From Chryseobacterium taeanense (GTDB lineage: Bacteria > Bacteroidota > Bacteroidia > Flavobacteriales > Weeksellaceae), in contig NZ_FNDW01000005.1 in NCBI RefSeq assembly GCF_900099685.1, forward strand, positions 124,001 through 188,000: a DNA stretch of 64,000 nt, written 5' to 3'. Positions 1 through 9,200 of the stretch are shown piece after piece. The notes under the pieces are model-generated. The model worked only from the letters and a program-made list of their open reading frames with translations, did no database searches and was not told where the DNA came from. The position numbers and the translations under genes are program-made. Numbering within the stretch: the stretch's first letter is position 1; every line of letters begins with the position of its first letter.

Positions 1-1
1 T

Positions 2-829
2 CCTTTTATTTTAAGTACCGTTACCACAAGCAGTATTGAAAGAATTGCTGAATTAACGGAAGGAAAAGCCTGGTACCAGCTGTATCATCCGAGAGAAGAA
101 TGGTTGCGCGATGATATACTTGACCGTTGCGAGGCTTCCGGATATGATGTATTGGTAGTTTTGGCAGATGTTCCGACATTCGGATACAGAGCCAAGGAAA
201 TCAGAAACGGTCTGGCCATGCCGCCACAACTGAATTTCAGAAATGTATCACAAGCTTTGGTAAAGCCTCAATGGTGCCTGGAAATGTTAAAACACGGTGT
301 TCCAAGCTTCAAAACGATGGAAAAATATATGGATAAAAACATGAACGTAAAACAATTGGGACAGTTCATGAACTCTACTTTTTCAGGAAGGTTAAATTCA
401 GATAGAATCAAAGCCATTCGAGATAAGTGGAAAGGGAAACTTGTCATCAAAGGGGTTGCTTCCGACGAAGATGCAGAGGAAGCGGTACGGTTAGGTTTTG
501 ATGGAATGATTATTTCCAATCATGGCGGAAGACAGCTGGATGCCGGAGAATCTACGATTGCCGTAGTAAAAGAAATCAGCGAAAAATATAAAGGTCAGAT
601 CAAAATCATGATGGACAGCGGCGTAAGAACTGGTCCGGATGTTGCCCGTGCGTTGAGCTGCGGGGCCGAATTTACCTTTATGGGAAGAACTTTTATGTAT
701 GCCGTAGGAGCTTTAGGTGACAAAGGCGGCAATCATATTATCGAAATGCTTAAGATGCAGTTCAGGCAGGTAATGGAACAGCTTTGTTGTGAAAAACCGG
801 AGGATTTGCAGAACTTTAGAGTGAAGTAG
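2..829 (+). CDS. lldD: FMN-dependent alpha-hydroxy-acid (L-lactate) dehydrogenase, 5' truncated
   Basis: C-terminal 275 residues of an FMN-dependent alpha-hydroxy-acid dehydrogenase/oxidase of the LldD/glycolate oxidase family, which oxidises L-lactate or a related 2-hydroxy acid to the 2-oxo acid. The frame is open to the left edge, so the N-terminus lies outside the window; the visible start near 104 is an internal TTG and not a real start. Family signatures are visible: the FMN-phosphate and substrate motif SNHGGRQLD, with the catalytic His and the substrate-binding Arg, then the barrel end MMDSGVRTGPDV and a GRTFMYAVGALG segment. The exact substrate cannot be read from the sequence. The protein is probably cytoplasmic or peripheral to the membrane. 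Confidence 0.9.
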   Translation, partial: PFILSTVTTSSIERIAELTEGKAWYQLYHPREEWLRDDILDRCEASGYDVLVVLADVPTFGYRAKEIRNGLAMPPQLNFRNVSQALVKPQWCLEMLKHGVPSFKTMEKYMDKNMNVKQLGQFMNSTFSGRLNSDRIKAIRDKWKGKLVIKGVASDEDAEEAVRLGFDGMIISNHGGRQLDAGESTIAVVKEISEKYKGQIKIMMDSGVRTGPDVARALSCGAEFTFMGRTFMYAVGALGDKGGNHIIEMLKMQFRQVMEQLCCEKPEDLQNFRVK

Positions 830-935
830 TAATTTTGTAATATAATTGCATTGAAAGCTATTTAAATTTTAATTAATTCTTTTTAGAATAAATTCATATT
901 TATAATAAAATTCAAAGCATATCAAACTGCTGATA

Positions 936-1976
936 TTATTTGATATCTTCTATGTTTATCCAGCCTGTTTGAGGTAAACCATCCTTTGGATCTGAAAAAT
1001 TAATTAATGTCCAGTTTGGTTGTTTTTTAACTATAATAATTTCAAAATCTTTAGGTAATTCATTAATGACAAGTGATTTTATGTTAGGTTTTAATTTTAT
1101 TTTACATTTTTTGCTTGTAAATGATATTTTATCATTTTTACTAATTTCACCTTTTACCTCTTCAATACTTTTTAAAATTGTTGTATTTGCCTTTTGAAGT
1201 TCTATGACTTCTAATTTTGTAGCAGGCTCAGGTTTATCTTTAATAAAATCATAATATTGATGTAAGCTTGCAAATCTCAGAATAACATCAATAATAAATA
1301 ACACGAGAACCCCAGCATCTTTATATTTTAGGTAAAATTCTTCAACTAATTTAAGAAAGGATTTAAATTCAATGGAAAAATTTTCAGGACTTAAACTAGT
1401 TGAGTCAGTTGTTAATTGATCAGATAGAATTATTGCTTCGTTTGTTAAATCCTCAAAATTTTCAATAATATTCCAGTCATGGTTTAATGAGGCTATTTTT
1501 GCTATTTCACTTGAAAGACTACTAAATGCTGTATTGAGGTTTTTAATTTTACTTAACTCGGTCTTGGCAATAGAAGTAGAATTGATAACTCCTAATGATT
1601 TGAATAGATTTCCATTAAGATATTCTTGTTGTTTCACTAAGTTTGAAATAGCACTTAATGTAGAATCTGGTATTTTTATTGATTGGCTAATTTTTTGAAA
1701 ATCATGGTTTTGAAGTGCTTTTGAAAAAGTCATCATTGATGCATTTAAACTTTCATTAATTTTATTTGCACTAATTAAACTATTTTGAAAACTACTATTG
1801 GCAAGTAATTTTGATATTGGCATTAAAGCAGATAAAGCATCAGGTTGAATATTTATATTTGAACTTTTCGCTAACTCATTCATTTGAATTTGTAATGGCG
1901 AAGATAATACACTTAATGATTTTGTTTTTTCAGATAATCCATTTATCAATTTTAGAAAGTCAAAAATATTGCTCAT
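936..1976 (-). CDS. Hypothetical protein with C-terminal SH3-like domain
   Basis: A 346-residue protein that I do not recognise as a named family. Residues 1-220 are rich in Ser, Asn, Leu and Lys and look largely helical. A hydrophobic stretch near residues 218-235 (around GVLVLFIIDVILRF) could be a single membrane segment. The last 60 residues resemble a bacterial SH3 domain, with a pattern of short strands ending in a GWI motif. The gene is more AT-rich than its neighbours and stands alone, convergent with the dehydrogenase gene, so it may have been acquired separately. No function is assigned. Confidence 0.7.
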   Translation of the reverse strand: MSNIFDFLKLINGLSEKTKSLSVLSSPLQIQMNELAKSSNINIQPDALSALMPISKLLANSSFQNSLISANKINESLNASMMTFSKALQNHDFQKISQSIKIPDSTLSAISNLVKQQEYLNGNLFKSLGVINSTSIAKTELSKIKNLNTAFSSLSSEIAKIASLNHDWNIIENFEDLTNEAIILSDQLTTDSTSLSPENFSIEFKSFLKLVEEFYLKYKDAGVLVLFIIDVILRFASLHQYYDFIKDKPEPATKLEVIELQKANTTILKSIEEVKGEISKNDKISFTSKKCKIKLKPNIKSLVINELPKDFEIIIVKKQPNWTLINFSDPKDGLPQTGWINIEDIK

Positions 1977-2086
1977 TTAATATATTTATTACGTGGATGT
2001 TAAAGCTAATAATTAATTTTACATAATCCAATCAATAAAATTAGAAAATTTACTCTGAGAACTTCTATTAATTTAAGCTGAATAAT

Positions 2087-2530
2087 TTACTTTTTCTTCT
2101 CAGATTTCACGGCCTGTCTTGCCAGTAATTTCCAGCTGTTTTTCACTTTAGCCCAAACCAGTAAAATATCCAGTGTCACATCTCCCGGAGCTTTTCCGGC
2201 ATCGGCTGTCGTTGCATAAAAATGATGGCGGACAATTGCTGTATTTCCAACAATCTGAACATTTTGATTGGTAATTTCAATGGTCACAAAATCTGATTTT
2301 TTGCTGACTAATTTTTCTACAAATTCTTTTGCATCATCAATATGTCCTCCCGAATGCCCGTACGTAAGTTCCGGTAAAATCAAGGATTCCAGTGCGGGTT
2401 TTTCACCGCTTATCATGGCAAGCCTAAGTTTTTCAGCAGCTTCAGTAACTGCTTCTGTATCATTTTTTTTCTGTGCTGAAACGAAAATAATCATCAGAAA
2501 GCTCAGTGTAAAAATTATTTTTTTAATCAT
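2087..2530 (-). CDS. Secreted NTF2-like (SnoaL/DUF4440) protein
   Basis: A 147-residue protein with a clear signal peptide (about residues 1-19, ending FVSAQ) and a single NTF2-like fold of the SnoaL/DUF4440 type. Helix-rich opening, the conserved YGHSGGHIDD segment, a strand with VRHHFYAT and the closing LVWAKVKNSWKLLARQAVK are all visible. Members of this fold bind small molecules or act on small substrates, and the specific role is unknown. It lies directly downstream of the GntR gene on the same strand, with an 83-base gap that contains a perfect 16-base palindrome, so it may be a target of a local regulator. Confidence 0.8.
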   Translation of the reverse strand: MIKKIIFTLSFLMIIFVSAQKKNDTEAVTEAAEKLRLAMISGEKPALESLILPELTYGHSGGHIDDAKEFVEKLVSKKSDFVTIEITNQNVQIVGNTAIVRHHFYATTADAGKAPGDVTLDILLVWAKVKNSWKLLARQAVKSEKKK

Positions 2531-2572
2531 GATAAAATAGGATGTTTAATTTAATTGTTAAGTTAAATAATT

Positions 2573-2588
2573 GCGCAATCGATTGCGC
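2573..2588. promoter_or_regulatory. Perfect 16-base palindrome, LacI/GalR-like operator
   Basis: GCGCAATCGATTGCGC reads the same on both strands and lies 43 bases upstream of the secreted NTF2-like gene. Its central CG flanked by GCAAT/ATTGC follows the layout of LacI/GalR-family operators. The neighbouring regulator is a GntR-HTH protein with a LacI-like sensor half, so which protein binds here is open. Confidence 0.5.
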
Positions 2589-2613
2589 TTTTGTTTGAAA
2601 TCTTATTTAAATA

Positions 2614-3660
2614 TTAAAGAGAATCCCTCTGAATAAATTTAAAAACATTATTCACCGATTCTTTCTTATTTTTTAAAATCATATACGCTGCAGATTCTCC
2701 CATCGCTTTAAAATCTGTTGTGATAACGGTAATTCCAAGCAGTTCTTTCAGCGGAGTTTCATTGTAGGAGATTATTCCAATGTCTTTTCCCAGTTCAAGA
2801 TTATTGTGTCTGATCTGTTTTACCAGATTCACCAGGTCACGTTCACGGATGGTGATAAAAATATCTTTGTCCTGCAGTTCCATGTCGGGGTAAATTTCGT
2901 CAAGAATTTCATAATCAAGCTTAAAATCTTTACAAAATTTCTCGAAACCACGGGCAATACGGAAAGGATAGGGGTGAATGTCTTTAACAGGATAAACGAG
3001 AATTATTTTTTCATAGTTCTTGATTTTATCCAATCCTTCCTTTAAAGCATTGTAAATATCGTGTTCAAAATCCTGAAAAATAGAGCCGTATTCTCCTGAA
3101 ATATTCGGTTTTGTGTTATCGAGCATTAACAATTTATTCTTCGGGATTTTTTCAATAATATCAATTACTTTTTTCGTAGAGCTTGTATGCTTTGATTGCT
3201 CGTCTCGGAAATGAGGCATGATTACATAATAGTCGAAACCGCCCATATTTTTTTCCAGTGCATTGATAAAAAGTGTCTCGTCACAATGATAAATATACAT
3301 TTCTACATTGCCTTTGGTACCGATTGCATTCACAAAATAATTATAAATCATCATTTTGTAAGTGCTGGGTTTGTTAATCAGAAAAAAGATATTAATGGTA
3401 TCATTCTTATTGATGCGGGAAATATAATATCCTTTCCCCTTTACAGACTCAATAATCTGCCTTTTTCTAAGTTCTTTGTAGGCTTTTTCTACCGTATCCC
3501 GGGAAAGAAAGCACGATTCGCTTAACTCGTTAATAGATGGAATTTTTTCACCGATTTTTATTTCTCCGCCGTCAATTCCATCAAGAATAGAATCGACGAT
3601 TTGTTTGTATTTGGGAACTCTGGAGTTTTCGTTGATGTGTATTTCAAAAGTTTCTGCCAT
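2614..3660 (-). CDS. GntR-family transcriptional regulator with periplasmic-binding-like sensor domain
   Basis: A 348-residue regulator. Residues 5-75 form a GntR winged helix-turn-helix (VPKYKQIVDSILDGI, then IPSINELSESCFLSRDTVEKAYKELRKRQII, then a wing at KGKGYYIS). Residues 80-348 resemble the type I periplasmic-binding/LacI sugar-sensing fold, with the closing GIISYNETPLKELLGITVITTDFKAMGESAA typical of that half. This architecture is common in Bacteroidota, where it controls sugar-use genes. It borders a pectin-degradation cluster on the same strand, so control of that cluster or of the adjacent NTF2-like gene is plausible but not shown. Confidence 0.9.
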   Translation of the reverse strand: MAETFEIHINENSRVPKYKQIVDSILDGIDGGEIKIGEKIPSINELSESCFLSRDTVEKAYKELRKRQIIESVKGKGYYISRINKNDTINIFFLINKPSTYKMMIYNYFVNAIGTKGNVEMYIYHCDETLFINALEKNMGGFDYYVIMPHFRDEQSKHTSSTKKVIDIIEKIPKNKLLMLDNTKPNISGEYGSIFQDFEHDIYNALKEGLDKIKNYEKIILVYPVKDIHPYPFRIARGFEKFCKDFKLDYEILDEIYPDMELQDKDIFITIRERDLVNLVKQIRHNNLELGKDIGIISYNETPLKELLGITVITTDFKAMGESAAYMILKNKKESVNNVFKFIQRDSL

Positions 3661-3916
3661 GATTTTTCCTAAGAGAAATTATTTTAGTTTAACAAAAATC
3701 AATTTTAGAAAATTGATTTGCGACAGAAGACAAGTTACAAAAATTTACAATAACTGATAATTGCCATGTTTAATAAAATTTATTATTATAATTAATTGAT
3801 TTTTAAATTATTGTGTTTATTTGTTTTTGTAAGTTTAAACTTTTCAAATTACCAATTTCGTAACGTAAAATCAATATCGTTCTATTTTATTATAATTTTT
3901 AAAAGCTTTAAATCAA

Positions 3917-3945
3917 AAAAGCCTGCCCCTTATTGGGACAGACTT
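3917..3945 (-). terminator. Rho-independent terminator of the pectin cluster
   Basis: Read on the minus strand, an imperfect GC-rich hairpin (arms around CTGTCCC and GGGGCAGG) is followed by a run of six T. It lies just beyond the stop codon of the last minus-strand glycosidase gene. The rest of the 307-base gap from 3661 to 3967 is AT-rich and must hold the promoter of the GntR gene; I see no further gene in it. Confidence 0.65.
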
Positions 3946-3967
3946 AACTATATGAATGTGAAACTTT

Positions 3968-6103
3968 TTAAGGCATCTTTTTAAATCCTTCTGCTTTTAT
4001 TTTCCATGTTCCGTCTTTCGGAAAACCGGGAAATTCTCCCGTTGAACTGTCCCAACCTTCGAGCATCATCGCAACGGCTGTTAAAGTTCCTCCATTTCCG
4101 GGAAGATAAATTCTCAATCTTCCATCCTGAAAATTATGTCCATTTTTCAAATAGGTATTGGTTTGAATATTCATGAAAAGTGCATCCAAAGCCTTGTTTG
4201 GAAGACCTAATCTTGCTGCTGTCATCGCTGTCATCGGAAAATCCCAACCCCATGTATGTTCCCAATTCCATCTTTCCCAAACGATATCCAATGTATTTTT
4301 CATGATTTTTTTATCCAGTTTCGGTGATTCTGGAACCATTCCCAAAGCTCCTAAAACAGAAGGATGGTCTGTCATCCATTTTGGAAATGTGAAAGAATCT
4401 TTTGCCGATTCCGTCGATAAATAAACACCATCATGAACCGGAAGCGGAGCCAATTTATTAATCATATCGTCCCATTTTTTATCTCTCGGTTCGCCTAATC
4501 TTTCTTTCCAAAGTTGCGCCACTTTCAAAGCCCAATCCCAATACGCCACTTCATAAGTCGGGTTAAAAGTATCTTTTGCAGGGAAAACTTCCTGCGCAGG
4601 AATGACACCTTTTCCTAGATTGTAACGGTTTTTCTCTTTGTCATATGTTGCAAAATCAGCCATAAATTCTGCCGTTGCATACACCAAGTTTTTATATTTT
4701 TCTAAAACTTTTTTGTTTTTGTTGTGACGGTATAAAAGTTCGGTCATATAAATTAAATGAGGTTGCTCCCAAATCAAAAACGCTGCTACAGAAGACGGAC
4801 TTTCGTTTCCTTCGTTATCCGACATTTTAATCCATCGAACGCCTTTGTAACCTTGTCTTTCCGCTAATTTTTTAGCTTTTTCAAACGACCTGAAATAATA
4901 ATCCAATTGTTTTTCCAAAATTTCCGGTCTTCCCCACAAAGCATAATGAACGCCGTGCCACCAATGCATTTCCGTGTGCGGTTTTCCGTACCAGCTGTTG
5001 AATGTCAAACCAGTTTCCTGCGGCGGATTGCTCCCTCCACACTGAACTTTTGTTAAATATTCAGACAAAACAATTCTACGCTCCAATTCATTGGCTCTTT
5101 TATCGGTACTTCCTTCAAAATCTACGGCAGCACCGCTTTCCCAGAAATTTTTCCAACCAGAAATGCTTTCTTTTTCAGCATCAGCAAATAAACTTTTTGA
5201 AGTTTTCTGTTTTTTCTCTGAAAATTCAACCGTCAATTCTAAATTTCTACTTTTTGAAGAAGGCTCGCAAACAAAATAATGTTTTCCAGCCTCGCTCAAT
5301 TTTCCATCAGTGAAATACAGTTGCGTAAAATAATCTGCAGTCTGTAATTTATGTTCAATCAATCCCTGAGTTGAGTTGGACGAAATAATTTTTGTGAAGT
5401 GCCTATCTGCATTACCATAAAAAGCCGCTTCATCCAAAAACTGTCCGCTTGGATAAGGGTATTTTGCGAAAACCTTCAATCTTTTTTGAGAAATTAAATC
5501 AGACTCAATTTTAACCCCGATTTTATCTGAATTTTGAAAAGAAGCCGTCCATACTTTCACAGGAGTTCCTTCTAATGAAAACTCGCTGGTGATAATTCCT
5601 GTCCATAAATCAATTTTTTGGTTGATGTTTTGCAAATCTGAAACTTGTGCTTTTTGTCCGTTCTTTTTAATCAATTCAAGACCGACATTTCCGAGTTGCA
5701 GACGATGTTGGTTGACTCTGAAATATTCGACTGCTTTTTTGTTACGTTCCGGTTCCTTGATTTGAACACTGTACAAGGCTTTTCGACCGTCATTATTGAA
5801 GTCGTAAGGTTTTAAAGTCTCCTCGAATTTGAAATTTTCGGTATTTGGAAAACTGTTCCAGCCCCATTCCGACTGCGTTCCCAAAGAAACTCCGTTTTTA
5901 TAATATTCAGGGAATGACTGCATTCCGGTGATGTCAACGGTGTACGCAAATTTACCGTTTCCAACCGTTAAGGTTGATAAAGTATCTGCTTTTACATTGA
6001 CGATATTATGTCTCTTAACGACCTTCTTTCGGTCGATTTTCTGGGCATTCAAGGATGAAAACCCGATGCAGAAAAGGCTTAGATATATTGCAATTTTTTT
6101 CAT
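3968..6103 (-). CDS. Secreted six-hairpin glycosidase-like protein
   Basis: A 711-residue exported protein with a signal peptide of about 20 residues ending in LNAQ. The N-terminal half (about 40-300) is beta-rich. The C-terminal half (about 345-690) looks like an (alpha/alpha)6 six-hairpin catalytic barrel of the GH65/GH95 kind, with WYGKPHTEMHWWHGVHYALWGR, the acidic DNEGNESPS segment, and WERWNWEHTWGWDFPM late in the barrel. I cannot assign a CAZy family. The context with GH28, CE12 and GH105 genes points to removal of a sugar from rhamnogalacturonan side chains. It is the last gene of the leftward cluster and is followed by a terminator. Confidence 0.75.
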   Translation of the reverse strand: MKKIAIYLSLFCIGFSSLNAQKIDRKKVVKRHNIVNVKADTLSTLTVGNGKFAYTVDITGMQSFPEYYKNGVSLGTQSEWGWNSFPNTENFKFEETLKPYDFNNDGRKALYSVQIKEPERNKKAVEYFRVNQHRLQLGNVGLELIKKNGQKAQVSDLQNINQKIDLWTGIITSEFSLEGTPVKVWTASFQNSDKIGVKIESDLISQKRLKVFAKYPYPSGQFLDEAAFYGNADRHFTKIISSNSTQGLIEHKLQTADYFTQLYFTDGKLSEAGKHYFVCEPSSKSRNLELTVEFSEKKQKTSKSLFADAEKESISGWKNFWESGAAVDFEGSTDKRANELERRIVLSEYLTKVQCGGSNPPQETGLTFNSWYGKPHTEMHWWHGVHYALWGRPEILEKQLDYYFRSFEKAKKLAERQGYKGVRWIKMSDNEGNESPSSVAAFLIWEQPHLIYMTELLYRHNKNKKVLEKYKNLVYATAEFMADFATYDKEKNRYNLGKGVIPAQEVFPAKDTFNPTYEVAYWDWALKVAQLWKERLGEPRDKKWDDMINKLAPLPVHDGVYLSTESAKDSFTFPKWMTDHPSVLGALGMVPESPKLDKKIMKNTLDIVWERWNWEHTWGWDFPMTAMTAARLGLPNKALDALFMNIQTNTYLKNGHNFQDGRLRIYLPGNGGTLTAVAMMLEGWDSSTGEFPGFPKDGTWKIKAEGFKKMP

Positions 6104-6273
6104 TTTTAAATTTATTTTGTTTTTAACCGCAAAAGAGACAAAAGATTTCTCTTATTATTTAGCTGTTCAAAAGGTGGCAAAACGAGAATGTAAAATCATA
6201 CATTTTGCAAACTTTTGAATTTTCTTATTTTCAAGCATTTCTTTTGAATCTTTTGTGGTAAAATATTTCATAT

Positions 6274-9200
6274 TTATTTTAAAACAGTCGCACTCATCAT
6301 TCCAATCACGACATCATTGCTCACGGCTGTGAGTTTTATCGATTTTAATTCTTTATTTGGGTCAATCGGCAAATCCAGAATGGTTGCAGCTCCGCCATCA
6401 ACCTGTCGGTCTGTAAATCCCTTGATGCTTGAGTATTTGCTTAAAGTTCCGCCTTTATACAATTCTCCTGTCTTCAATTTTACACGATACGGAATTTTAT
6501 CATCCGGAATTTCAAAAGCAAAATTATCATCAAACAAATCCTGCTCAATCGGCCACCAATTGGTTGGGTTTTTCATTTCCAATTCTGAAGTTGAACCGTC
6601 AACGTATTGAACCGTAATTGTTCCATTCACAATCTGCGACTGCATCGGATTTGTAGAACCTGCCACCAAAAAGTAGATTTTCTTTCCTTTTCCTGTTAAA
6701 GGAATTTCAATCGAATCAGGATAATTGTCCCACTGACTTGCAAAGACAATATTTTTATCTGATTTATCAATTAAAAAAGGAATTCCAAGAAAGTCAACCT
6801 TGTTGTTCTTTCTCTTATTCATTAATCCGCTGTCATCAATTTGAGCGATAATCAACGGATAGCACCAGTTCCCGATTCCCTGCCACGGAAGCTGTAGAGT
6901 AGGGACTTTCAATCTTGGTGAAAGGTATTTCTGATTGAAAATCTCAGTGACTTTTTCATTGTACTTTGAAGCCAAAGAAATATTGTTGAACTGACCTTGG
7001 TTTTCAATTTCCCAATCGGTGATTTCAATATTTTGTTTAATTCCGTTGTATTCAAGCTCGATAGAATTGGTTCCTTTACTTAAATAATTTGTTGGAATTT
7101 CAATGGTTGTATTTTGATTTTTCTGAATGCTGAATATTTTATTTAAACCATTAATACTCAGTTTTCCATTAATTGAATTTGCTGATTTTGATTGAATCTG
7201 AAGTTTTTTATTCAACCATTTTGTTTCCAAAGGAAAACGGATATCTACATTCACAGGTTGCCACCAAGTTGTTCCGTTTTGTTCTAACTGAATAAAGAAA
7301 GTTCCTTTTCTCTCCTGCGGGTTAAGTTCAAACTTGTGGTTGACCACCCCGTCTTCTCCCTTTGGTCGAATCCACCCCTCCAGAGGAGGGGAATTTTTAA
7401 TCAAACCTTGTGGGTCGTAGATGTTTTTGATTTTCTTTTTTGAATCGGAATTTAACTGAAGACTTTCTGATATATAATTAACGTAATCGGTTTGTTCGTT
7501 TTTAATTTCTTCTCCTGAATATTTGATTTCAATTTTAAAATCTTTTCCTTTCGGCGTTTCAAACTGAATAATCGGCTGTAAAATAGAATTAGGTTTAACT
7601 TTCCAATCTACTTTTTTTCCATTCACTTTCACCGATTTGATGTTGGACTCATTCACAGCAATCTGCATTTCCAACGCTACAGGATTCTGATATTTTGAAT
7701 TAAATAAATATTCAGTTTTCTTGGAAGTTCTTTTAAACTGATAATCCCAATCAGGAAGCTTCAGTTCGGCAGAATTCCAGTCTTTCGGAAAACCAGGCTT
7801 GATGCTGATTTTATTTTCTAATAAATTCGGATAAACTCCGAAAAGTCCTTCTGTCAAAGTTCTTGAAGCCACGCCAATCGGGTCGGCAAAATCTCGGTAT
7901 AATTCTCCACGAAATGCATCGTAATGGGAAAGCTGTTCAAAATTCCCCGGACTGATGCCATAGTACATCGATTCGACCAGATTTCCCTTCCAAAGTTGGA
8001 ACGCATCTTCATTTCTTCCGGCTTGCCAATACGCCAAAGCGGTCTGTAAATTTTCCGCCAAAGCGACATTGTTGATTGACCAATCGTAGGGTTGCCAGTT
8101 GGTTGTGGAAAGCGTATAGTAGTTTTTATCTTTCTCTCCTTTTACCGTCACCGGAATTTTAGGCGTATGATGATTGATGTATTGTAAATTCTGATAATCT
8201 TCAAATTCATTTAAAATAAACGCATCCGAAACATGATAAATCGACCATATTCCCGGTTTGTCGTGAACGATTTGGTTGCCCAAAGCATCTTTATATTCAG
8301 CAAAATAGCCTTTGTTTTTAATCCAAAGTTCATTTTTCATCGCCTTTAAAATCGCATCAGCTTCCTGTTCGTAAGGTTGCGGATTTTTACCAATGATTTT
8401 TGCCAATTTCGCCATTTCACGGTTGGCTCTGTAATTATAAGCCGAAGTGTGTGTCACTTTTCCACCTGAATATTGAAGCGCATCGCTTGCCCAAATCGCC
8501 GCATACGCATCATACAAATCGCCACGCTTGAAGTTTCGTTTTTCCCAATCCATATGGCGAACCATCGTTGGCCACATTTTCTTCAGAAATTCTTTGTCGC
8601 CCGTGTACTTGAAATGCGAAAACAGCTGGTCAAAAAACACCAGATTCATATCGTAATGGTGCGGTTTGGTATTGTCATTCGGGTTTCTGGAAATATATCC
8701 GCTTGAAAAAACCGAGGTTCCCATTTTTTCTTCGTGACGGGCAAGATGACGGATCGTGTCCATTTCCACGGGTGCAAAATCAGGTTTCAAAACCTGCGAA
8801 TTGGCATAACTTTCAAAATGTTCTTTCGCCCTGTCGTGCCAACTCAACGCATCGGCTGTGTAAGCTCCTCGCCAAGCATTCAGTCGCATTCTCCAGGCAA
8901 TAGCGCCGTGAAGAAAAGTCGGACTTTCCCAAATTCCGTCAGCTGCAACCGCTAAATTGGCTCCGAAATTATTTAAATCTGCATCGGGAGTTTTGAGCTG
9001 AATTCTATTGGTTAATGTTAAACGAGCTTTTTCAGCTTCATCAAATATGTTTTTTAAGTCTTCATCCGAAAAGTTTTTAGCTGATTTCCCTTTCGCAATT
9101 TGGATATAAACCGGATTTTTTTGCGAAGAATACGAAGCGTAAACAATCGGAGATTTTTCAGTTTTATTTTGAGTAAACTCAGAAAGTTTTTCTAAAGTCG

